A stretch of DNA of 33,206 nt, from positions 1 through 33,206 of the IMG/VR virus record IMGVR_UViG_3300009152_000124; one strand, 5' to 3'. Positions 7,708 through 14,919 of the stretch are shown here, one piece after another; the stretch's first letter is position 1; the number at the start of each line of letters is the position of its first letter. The notes beneath the pieces are model-generated. The model saw only the letters and a list, made by a program, of their open reading frames with translations, did no database searches and was not told where the DNA came from. The DNA comes from a virus. The translations under genes and the position numbers were made by a program.

Positions 7708-8154
7708 TTAAACGAAAGCTTTGAATGACAGAGGGTTGTCTGTGACCTTGGCGATCAACTCGTGATCATTGATGGTCATAAACAAGACGGGATCTTCGTC
7801 GTCGGTAACAGGGCGCTCCCAACGGTCTCCGCCCCACTTGGGAACTCGGACATAGTCACCAATTTCAGCCCATGTGCCCTCGGGCCAAGGTTGCATGGTG
7901 TCGCGGTTCTTGAAGGCGAGAGGGCCGATAGCCACAACCTTGCCAATCATGTTGTTCCACTTTTCGTTTTCTTTGGTTTCTTCGACCAGTACGATCTTGC
8001 CAGCGTACTTTTGCTTGATTCGGCGTAGTTGGACAATGACTCGTCCACCGAAAGGGCTTTGGCCCGACTCAACTTCTGGGAAGGCCCATGCAAGTTCATC
8101 TTGGTTCGGCAAGGTTTTATCGCCTCCGAACATAGAGATCACGTTTTCGCTCAT
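7708..8154 (-). CDS. GroES-like co-chaperonin, 148 aa
   Basis: The middle matches the bacterial GroES pattern. GGRVIVQL (36-43) corresponds to DRVIV. AGKIVL (51-56) corresponds to the AGGIVL mobile-loop segment whose IVL tripeptide binds GroEL, and the spacing from RVIV to IVL is the same 12 residues as in GroES. GKVVAIGP (71-78), GDYVRVPKWGG (99-109) and the C-terminal VLFMTINDHELIAKV follow in order. The protein has about 30 extra N-terminal and 10 extra C-terminal residues. The start at 8154 has GGAG at good spacing; 13 in-frame codons upstream are excluded for lack of a site. It probably helps host GroEL fold the capsid protein, as T4 gp31 does for gp23; this is by analogy. Confidence 0.75.
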   Translation of the reverse strand: MSENVISMFGGDKTLPNQDELAWAFPEVESGQSPFGGRVIVQLRRIKQKYAGKIVLVEETKENEKWNNMIGKVVAIGPLAFKNRDTMQPWPEGTWAEIGDYVRVPKWGGDRWERPVTDDEDPVLFMTINDHELIAKVTDNPLSFKAFV

Positions 8155-8162
8155 ATTTTCTC

Positions 8163-8204
8163 CAAAACGCGCATGTTTCAGCGCAAAACGCACATATTTC
8201 AGTG
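8163..8204. repeat. Tandem 21-bp repeat, two units
   Basis: Two adjacent 21-bp units (8163-8183, 8184-8204) differ at three positions. They lie in the gap between the 58-residue gene and the GroES-like gene, just upstream of the latter's start. Each holds a CAAAACGC block and a TTTCAG block. The role could be a binding site or simple expansion. Confidence 0.6.
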
Positions 8205-8223
8205 CAACGGATTCAGGGGTATC

Positions 8224-8400
8224 TCAACCCCTGTCTTCTTCTTCCAACTTCTGGTTGATCATCTGCAAGACCCATGCGAGTCCCACGTTTTCACCAACCA
8301 TCCTTTGATAAGACTCCCACGTCGAGGCGTTTCCACCCGCCAGTGAGACCCCTATCTCAGCCTGCCGAAGCTTGATCATGTGGATCAGTTCGGATGTCAT
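8224..8400 (-). CDS. 58-residue hypothetical protein downstream of portal
   Basis: A tiny gene that overlaps the upstream stop codon by four bases (ATGA), so it is translated by coupling; this supports its reality. The product begins MTSELIHMIKLRQAEIG, contains an SLAGGNASTWESYQRM segment, and ends in an acidic EEEDRG tail. It looks like a single helical domain. No family is recognised, but the site beside the portal gene suggests a head-assembly or portal-associated role. Confidence 0.75.
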   Translation of the reverse strand: MTSELIHMIKLRQAEIGVSLAGGNASTWESYQRMVGENVGLAWVLQMINQKLEEEDRG

Positions 8401-8564
8401 TTTTTCTTCAGTGAAGACAAGCCGCCTTGGGGCTTGCCAGTGTTCTTGACGGGTGTTGGCTCGCCTTTGGCCTTCAATGATGTGCCATCAAGCTTTGCGC
8501 CCATTGCCATGCGAGTGTGATAGTTCACGTTTTCGCCCATTTGCTCTTTATCCGATGTTGCCAT
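8397..8564 (-). CDS. 55-residue hypothetical protein overlapping portal end
   Basis: It starts at MATSDKEQMGENVNYH, with AGGAG seven bases upstream inside the portal gene, and overlaps that gene by 17 bases. It continues through a Lys/Gly/Pro-rich segment to a Leu-Lys-Lys-Lys C-terminus. It is basic, polar and probably disordered. It is coupled to the next gene by an ATGA overlap. Function unknown; perhaps a small particle component. Confidence 0.7.
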   Translation of the reverse strand: MATSDKEQMGENVNYHTRMAMGAKLDGTSLKAKGEPTPVKNTGKPQGGLSSLKKK

Positions 8565-11010
8565 TTGGCACTCCTTGTGGTGGTTGTGGTAATTGTGGTT
8601 GTTGCGGTGCAACGGGTTGCGCCATTGGTTGAGGCATGTTCATTGGAGGGATCGCCTGATGCATCAACTTTGCATTTTCGATGGCAATCTTGACTTGACT
8701 GTCCATCGCATGCTCCTGTTGCTCCGCTTGCAGTTTTTGGGCCGCAAATTGAGCGTCTGCTTGGTCTTTTTGGGTCTTGCGCTGGGTCTCTGCCATGCTG
8801 GTGTCCTTGACAACCTGCGCATCTGGCGGCAACTGGGGTGGCTGACGGAATTGATCGGCACTTTGCATCAGTTGTTGCAGTTGCGGCATGATCTGCTGGA
8901 ACACTTCCTGCGTATCCAAGCTCACATGCTGTTGGACAGAAGCAAAAATTTGGTCAATGATGCCAGTCAGCTTCGGATTCTCGTAGTTGTCCACAGGTTT
9001 TCCACCGCGAGCTTGGGTTACATAACCGTTCATGCGGTTCAAGTACCACAGTGTCATGTGTTGCTTGATGTGTTCAATGGCGTTTGGCGTGAATTGAGGG
9101 GCAAAGAACGGGTTTGCACCGTATGCAGGGTCGTTTGCAAACTGCAAGTGGCCTTGGATGTGGGCAATATGGTCTTGCTGGATGTACGCATAGGCTGGTT
9201 GGCCGATGGACATGGCCGCATTCTCGTCTGCCACTGTGCGCATCTCTGGCGCGGGCACGTCAATCATCAGTTCGTTGATGGCTGGAACCTTCATTTGCTT
9301 CAAAAACCGCTCGATGACCTTCTTTTTCTGGAAAACATCGGGGTTATCCTTCATCAGAGCCATCACAGCCTGCATCTGAGCCATACGCTGGGTCTCAGAG
9401 AAGATGTGCGGGTCGCTGACAGGGACAACGTCGGTGTTGGTGGCAAAGTCTTCGCGGCTGATTTCAAGGTCAGCAACCACCTCGCCCTTGCGCTGTTCGT
9501 CCAGATGCCAGCGGTTCAGGCGTCCAAGGATCTTCAGCACCCGTGCTTGGCTGTCGTGCAGTCGTGCGTGGATGGCAGAGAACACCACAGCGCCCTGCTC
9601 GATCAAGGCTTGGGTTGTGCCCACTGGCGCGTTGGCGTTGACGTCGGCAATCTTCTCTTCTGCGGTGGTAACCACGCCCTTGGCGGCTGAATCCAGCCAA
9701 CCCAACAACTGGAACAGCACTGCTGAAGGCGGGTTGAACGGCATTGGCATGGCAATCTTGCGGATGTCGTCGACACCGGGAGCCGCCTCGATCTCCGCCA
9801 CCTGAGTCACGTCCACCTGCTGGGACTGACCAGACATCTTCGCGCCCTTGAGCTTGAGCATGGTCGCGGCATTGTTGATGTGCGCAGAGTCCAGCAACGC
9901 CCGCAAAGAGCCCGTCAAGGCCGCTGAAAGTCCACCGATGAGGTGAGGTAGCCCGATGGCGTACACACCCCTCCAAGGGATGAATTTGAACTCAACGATC
10001 CAATCCAGCTTGGTCATTGTCTCGTCGGTCTCTTCCCAATTGCGATACAAACCAACCACCTCGGTGGTGATCTCATCAATCATCAGGATGTAGGGGGCGG
10101 ATTCTGCGTCAGAGAACTTGTCGTCTTCCAGTTCCAGCCATGTGTAGATGTGGAACACCTTGCGGACGCCGTCCTCGTTGTCATCCCACTGCTTGCCCTC
10201 GATCTTGTTGTTGGCCTTCTGGGCGGCGGTTGGCTCGACCTCTTGGGTGGCGCGGACAAAGTCGACGTCACGGTACATGCCCGACTTGACTCGGCGCTTG
10301 AACTCCCACTGGGTGATCTCATTCACGTCAGCCGCACGTTGGGCTGTATAGAAGTTGGTGGCCGCAAAGGGCAGGATCACACGGTCAATGGGCAGGAACT
10401 CAACGCATGGGCGCTTCTTGTTCTCGTCGTACCAGATCTTGAAATACTGGGAGCCGCCAAGTGGAAGCTGGGTCAGCAACTGCTCTTGCTCGTCACGGAA
10501 CTCTTCGATCTGCTCGGTGATCTGCCAGTTCATGTAATCGCGCTTGCGTTCGGCACGTTCGGTCTTTTCGTCGTCAACCTTGCCAAGGATCTTGGTGCGC
10601 ACTGGGCCGTCGGGTGGGAACAACTCCTTCATGGCGCGGGCGGCAAAGTCAACACAACCCTCAGCCATTGCGGGGTGGACGACCTTGGAGGCTCCAGCGA
10701 AGGTAGCACCGCCGGGGGCGTCATTGCCCATACCCGTGCGCTTCAGGCCCTCTTCGTACTTCTTGTCCCGCTCCTTGCGGGCCTCCTTGTCCTTCTCCAG
10801 CAGGTCAAGATACCGCATAGAGATGGAACTTAATTCGCTTGGGTTGATGGACTCAGCCAAGTTCTCATAGAAGTCGGGCGACTCTTGGGGGCCCTCGACG
10901 TCTTCCATTGTCACCACGGCAGACCCGTCAGGCATCTCCTGAACCTCGGTTGTCAGGTCAGGCATGTCGACATCAACTGAGCCGTCTTCGTTTTCTTGGA
11001 ATTCATCCAT
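8548..11010 (-). CDS. Portal protein, 820 aa
   Basis: A large portal with an acidic N-terminal tail (1-50), then a wing/stem region with GASKVVHPAMAEGCVDFAARAM (about 105) and PLGGSQYFKIWYDENKKRPC (about 180). A central hydrophobic section follows, with FKFIPWRGVYAIGLPHLIGG and GSLRALLDSAHINNAA, and a PFNPPSAVLFQLLGWLDSAA segment that probably contains the stem and crown. The last 130 residues are Gln/Pro-rich coiled coil. The portal dodecamer forms the DNA entry vertex and docks terminase. Length and layout resemble P22-type podovirus portals. Gene position between terminase/polyvalent genes and scaffold fits. The N-terminal DGSVDVDMPDL and DGSAVVTMED tags resemble one in the scaffold. Confidence 0.85.
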   Translation of the reverse strand: MDEFQENEDGSVDVDMPDLTTEVQEMPDGSAVVTMEDVEGPQESPDFYENLAESINPSELSSISMRYLDLLEKDKEARKERDKKYEEGLKRTGMGNDAPGGATFAGASKVVHPAMAEGCVDFAARAMKELFPPDGPVRTKILGKVDDEKTERAERKRDYMNWQITEQIEEFRDEQEQLLTQLPLGGSQYFKIWYDENKKRPCVEFLPIDRVILPFAATNFYTAQRAADVNEITQWEFKRRVKSGMYRDVDFVRATQEVEPTAAQKANNKIEGKQWDDNEDGVRKVFHIYTWLELEDDKFSDAESAPYILMIDEITTEVVGLYRNWEETDETMTKLDWIVEFKFIPWRGVYAIGLPHLIGGLSAALTGSLRALLDSAHINNAATMLKLKGAKMSGQSQQVDVTQVAEIEAAPGVDDIRKIAMPMPFNPPSAVLFQLLGWLDSAAKGVVTTAEEKIADVNANAPVGTTQALIEQGAVVFSAIHARLHDSQARVLKILGRLNRWHLDEQRKGEVVADLEISREDFATNTDVVPVSDPHIFSETQRMAQMQAVMALMKDNPDVFQKKKVIERFLKQMKVPAINELMIDVPAPEMRTVADENAAMSIGQPAYAYIQQDHIAHIQGHLQFANDPAYGANPFFAPQFTPNAIEHIKQHMTLWYLNRMNGYVTQARGGKPVDNYENPKLTGIIDQIFASVQQHVSLDTQEVFQQIMPQLQQLMQSADQFRQPPQLPPDAQVVKDTSMAETQRKTQKDQADAQFAAQKLQAEQQEHAMDSQVKIAIENAKLMHQAIPPMNMPQPMAQPVAPQQPQLPQPPQGVPNGNIG

Positions 11011-11013
11011 GTC

Positions 11014-14000
11014 TTACTTTCGGTTGGAATATCGTTTGGCCTGCATAAGCTCAAGCATCATGGCATCTGGGTCTGAATTGTATGCAACACGCCTTGTTGT
11101 GCCGCCCCTTGCCATACCTTGCGGCTGTGGGGCAGGTGGAGTCATTGCACTCATAGCTTGTCCCTGTCTTGTCATTTGCAAGATGTTGCTTGGAGATTGT
11201 TGTTCTGGCGCTCCTTGGGGAGGCATACCCTGCGGCATACCTTGTGGAGCGGGTGCACCCTGCTGGGGTTGTTGTGGAGCCTGTTGTGGAGCCTGTTGTG
11301 GAGCCTGTTGCACTCCACCAACAGGCAAAACATTACCTTGACGCACGGGCTCGGGCGGGAAGTACGCCTTGATGTCCATGTTCGGGGCTTCTTGCACACC
11401 AATATTCTTGATGTTGACTGTGCCACCATCGGCTCTGCGCATCAAATGTTTGGTTTTGAATTGCTCAAAATCATCGCCAAACTTAACTTTTTTTGCAGTA
11501 GGCTTTGAGCTTGCATGCTCATCGCGCATAGCCAAGTGACGTTGGGCAACAACGTTTTGCTCAGGGAATGCATGGAAGTTATCGTCGCTAAAGCCGATAT
11601 GACGATTGCCGCCAACACCACCACCCTCTGCGTAGAACTTGATGGGTTGAGGCGGGCTGTATTCTTTGCCTGCCGCCTTCAGTTGGTCTTGTGGCTTGTC
11701 GATCTCATACTCGCCCTTGTTTGCGATTGCATGATCAATGTGCTTGTCGCTCACGTTGTGGGTAAACGATGTCTGGTGACCAATGTTGCTGGTGGACTCG
11801 GTGGGCGTGGTCATCAAGATATGACCAGCTTCTTTTCCATTCTTGGTCTTGAAGCGGTTCTTGGGCAAAAACTCCTCATCCTTAAACCGTGAATCGGTTG
11901 GGATCATGTGAGGTGTGCCATCCTTGTTCTCGCCAACTTGAACCAAGCGCGGGTGCAGGATGTGTTGCTTTTGGTAGTCAAAACGTTTGCCGGCCACAGT
12001 GGTGTGACCGAAGTGAGCCTTGTCAGGTGTGGTGGGCTTGCCGTTGCCACCAAAGTGGCCTTCTGGGCCCTCTGCCTTCTCTTCTGGGGTCAACTCATGC
12101 TCTTCGCGTCCAGTCGTCCAATACTTGGCGTGAGTGATGTGCGCTTCCATCTTCTTCGACATAGGCGATCCGCGCTTTACGTCAGTCACCATGTAAGAAC
12201 CTTTGGGCGGGGTCTTGTTGCCCTGCTCATTGCGGAAGTCGCCCTTATTGTCAGCGGCCATGATGGTGTTGCGCACACGGGCTTTATCGCGGCCAATATT
12301 CTCAGAAATTGACTCGCCCTTCTTAACCTTGGGGCCAACGTTGGAGTGAGTGACGTAGTAGCCATTCTCAGGGTCGTGCAACTCGTTGGTCTTGCCATAT
12401 GAGTTGGCAATGATTGGTGGCTTGCCTTCAGCCTTGCGCTGGTCGTTCAGGTGACGGATCACATGGCGTGAAGTCACGTCAGTCTCATCCACTACGTTGG
12501 GACGAAACAGTAAGCGCTTGTTGCCCTTGTCTGCCAGACGTGCGGCATTACGCAATGAGCCAGTGTGGGCCAATATCCAGTCGTTGGTCATGGCTGGGTC
12601 GTGTTTGGCTTGCGCGTGAGCGGCACGTCGCACAGCGGCGGCGGCATATTGGGACTCAGCATTTGGAGCAAAGCATGTGCCCTTCTTGGTGTCCACAATA
12701 CCTTGCGCGTCTTTGCCGCCACCACAACCTTCGGTCTGGCCGGGGCAAGTATTGACAACGTTGTACTTGGTGTCATTGCCGTGTCCAGATGTGTACAGGG
12801 CATGACCTGCCACGCCTTTGGATGCATAACCAACGTGGGTGCGGCCTTGCGCATCTTCCTCATGGCGAACAGTGTCAAGCTTCTCGGACTCATCCAACGT
12901 GTTTGCTGTCCTGCCAATGTGCTTGGCTTCACGCAAACGGTTCAATGCGGCCTCTTCGGCTTCGTGTTGCTCTTCAAGTGGCTTTGCAAAGTGATCGGCC
13001 AATGTCTTCTTGTGCATTGAAGCCATCTTGTTCAAAGTCAAAGGCTCTCGATGCTCTTCTCCATACACTTTGGCGCGAGCCTCATTCATCTCGTGTAAGC
13101 CAATAGCGCCAGCCTTGGGATTTCCTTCCAACGTGTGGCGGGGAACAACAATACCTTTCACGCCGCCAGAACCTTCAGCATGAATGGTTACACGCTTACC
13201 AGTATCTACAGGCTTGGCAGAGCCACCCGTTGCCATATGCCTGCGCATCATCTCAAGCTTCATTGTGTCCATGTCGTCGCCCTTTGCCATGTGTACTGTG
13301 CCGCCTTGAGCATACAAGGGCAGGCCATTGGTTAATACGTCTTTGCGCATCTCTTCTGTGATGGGGAAGTAATGCACAGCTTTTGTTTGGGCTGGCTCAA
13401 CAACAGGCTCAGGAAAATGACCGATGCCGGGAGCGGCAATCTGCGGAACCGTTTGCGCTGGCTTGGTTTCTATTTGATGACCATGCAGGTGAGTCTTTAC
13501 GCCGTACTTCTTGCCGATGCTGTTGAGGATGTTGGGAACCTTCTTGTCGTAGAAGCCCTTCATGCCTTCACCGCCAACGTGGATGTCTTCACCTTCAAGC
13601 TGGTGAGTGCCCAATACTTGCGGGGCTTTCAGGAGGCGGTCGGCAACTTCTTTGCCAATGTGACTGGGCAAGTCTTCTTTTTTGATGCCAGTCTGGTTCA
13701 TTACCTCGCGGCGGTCGTGACCATAAGCCTTCAGGCGCTCTTCCTCTGGGTGATAGCCAAGGTAGCCAATGCGATTGCCAATGTTGTATCGGCTTGCCTG
13801 CTCTTCACCGGGAGTCACCACGATGCCGTGATAACCCTTCTCTGCGGCGTGGTGGATCAAACGCTTGAGCGCCATCTCTTCCCAGTTCTTTTTGAATGGG
13901 GCATCAGGGATGTTGCCTTTTTTAATCTTATGATATTCCAATAATTCATCATTAAGCTTCATTATTTGCGGAGAAAGACTATTTGCTTCATCCATGAGTT

Positions 14001-14919
14001 GAGTGAACTCTGGCCCATGAGTGGTCATATTTCTTGCTTCATCAAGCAAGCTTGTTCTGCGCATATTTAAATCATAAATCTTTTGATTGGCATCTTGGAA
14101 ACGTTGTTCTAAATCAGAAGACTTATATCCCTTCTCACGCCCCTGCTGATGCCAATCGGACTGCAACTCTTCAAGGTGCAATAGCTTCTCACCGTTGGGG
14201 CCAGTGCGGTCTTTAAGGCGCATGCTGGCAAGAATGTCGGGCTCCCCGCCAAAGTGGCCTGAAACGCCTTTGAACTGCTCTGGCGATGCCGCTTGTTGCG
14301 CCTTCAAGTCTCTTATTTGTCCGTAGAGCTTATTCCATTGATCTTGCTCTTCATTGTTTGTGTTGGGGGCTCGACGAAGCTTGGCCTCCAACTCCATGAT
14401 CTTTTCTTGGTTGTCAACGCCTTTGGGGGCTTTGATCAGCATCTCACGGTAGTTACTGCCGCCGGGCAATGTCCATTGACCGTGATGCGTTGGATATTCT
14501 GGTTCTACATTTTTTGGCAAATACTTATGCAAATATTTATCAGCATATTCCAATGCAAGTTTTCTTGCATGGTCTGGCGTAAATCCATTGTCTAAATAAT
14601 GATTAATTCCATTTTCATAAGCTTGATCCCAAGCTTGATTGCGCACTTTAGTGTCTTGAATTTGTTCTCCCAGAACCTTTTCACCAATAGCTGGCGCAGG
14701 TCGGATAGACAAGTTTGCCATGAACTGGTCGTGCGTCATGCGGGGCATGCCCATAACTTCATTGAGGCCACGCTCTTGGATCTCAGTAGGCTTGATGCCA
14801 GTTATGCCCATGAGTTCCTTCATGAACTCTGCGCCTGTGCCCACCTTGCGCTTCAAACCCTTAGCGGCCCTGTCAACAGCAGAGTGCAGTGGCTTTCCTT
14901 CGCCGACCAGCTTCTTCAT
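11014..14919 (-). CDS. Polyvalent virion-block protein, 1301 aa, with three-Cys domain
   Basis: A giant multi-domain protein. Residues 140-470 contain the block seen in large phage 'polyvalent' proteins: WTLPGGSNYREML (149-161), HLEELQSDWHQQGREKGY (248-265), PDAPFKKNWEEMALKR (338-353), and GIVVTPGEEQASRYNIG. After LYAQGG/HMATGG motifs (535-566), residues 570-1090 form a second large domain with CPGQTEGC and GTCFAPN (Cys 725, 732, 749) and RPNVVDETD. FYAEGG (1095) and RRADGG (1161) motifs follow, then a Gln/Pro/Gly-rich linker (1200-1270) and a basic tail. Amphipathic D-x-D-x-M-x-LE-x-M occurs twice (549-558, 1283-1292). The gene overlaps its upstream neighbour by ATGA. Such proteins in other phages are thought to be carried in the virion and injected; this is inference here. 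Confidence 0.7.
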   Translation of the reverse strand: MKKLVGEGKPLHSAVDRAAKGLKRKVGTGAEFMKELMGITGIKPTEIQERGLNEVMGMPRMTHDQFMANLSIRPAPAIGEKVLGEQIQDTKVRNQAWDQAYENGINHYLDNGFTPDHARKLALEYADKYLHKYLPKNVEPEYPTHHGQWTLPGGSNYREMLIKAPKGVDNQEKIMELEAKLRRAPNTNNEEQDQWNKLYGQIRDLKAQQAASPEQFKGVSGHFGGEPDILASMRLKDRTGPNGEKLLHLEELQSDWHQQGREKGYKSSDLEQRFQDANQKIYDLNMRRTSLLDEARNMTTHGPEFTQLMDEANSLSPQIMKLNDELLEYHKIKKGNIPDAPFKKNWEEMALKRLIHHAAEKGYHGIVVTPGEEQASRYNIGNRIGYLGYHPEEERLKAYGHDRREVMNQTGIKKEDLPSHIGKEVADRLLKAPQVLGTHQLEGEDIHVGGEGMKGFYDKKVPNILNSIGKKYGVKTHLHGHQIETKPAQTVPQIAAPGIGHFPEPVVEPAQTKAVHYFPITEEMRKDVLTNGLPLYAQGGTVHMAKGDDMDTMKLEMMRRHMATGGSAKPVDTGKRVTIHAEGSGGVKGIVVPRHTLEGNPKAGAIGLHEMNEARAKVYGEEHREPLTLNKMASMHKKTLADHFAKPLEEQHEAEEAALNRLREAKHIGRTANTLDESEKLDTVRHEEDAQGRTHVGYASKGVAGHALYTSGHGNDTKYNVVNTCPGQTEGCGGGKDAQGIVDTKKGTCFAPNAESQYAAAAVRRAAHAQAKHDPAMTNDWILAHTGSLRNAARLADKGNKRLLFRPNVVDETDVTSRHVIRHLNDQRKAEGKPPIIANSYGKTNELHDPENGYYVTHSNVGPKVKKGESISENIGRDKARVRNTIMAADNKGDFRNEQGNKTPPKGSYMVTDVKRGSPMSKKMEAHITHAKYWTTGREEHELTPEEKAEGPEGHFGGNGKPTTPDKAHFGHTTVAGKRFDYQKQHILHPRLVQVGENKDGTPHMIPTDSRFKDEEFLPKNRFKTKNGKEAGHILMTTPTESTSNIGHQTSFTHNVSDKHIDHAIANKGEYEIDKPQDQLKAAGKEYSPPQPIKFYAEGGGVGGNRHIGFSDDNFHAFPEQNVVAQRHLAMRDEHASSKPTAKKVKFGDDFEQFKTKHLMRRADGGTVNIKNIGVQEAPNMDIKAYFPPEPVRQGNVLPVGGVQQAPQQAPQQAPQQPQQGAPAPQGMPQGMPPQGAPEQQSPSNILQMTRQGQAMSAMTPPAPQPQGMARGGTTRRVAYNSDPDAMMLELMQAKRYSNRK
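11271..11310. repeat. Tandem 12-bp repeat within polyvalent gene
   Basis: Three perfect copies of a 12-bp unit (GTTGTGGAGCCT) plus four more bases encode a Gln-Ala-Pro-Gln repeat in the linker near the C-terminus of the 1301-residue protein. Copy number may vary by slippage. Confidence 0.9.

Noticed and set aside
8593-9690. 365-codon open frame on the plus strand inside the portal gene
   Set aside because: It is the antisense shadow of the portal gene; composition is unnatural (His/Leu/Val-rich), with no ribosome-binding site or family match.
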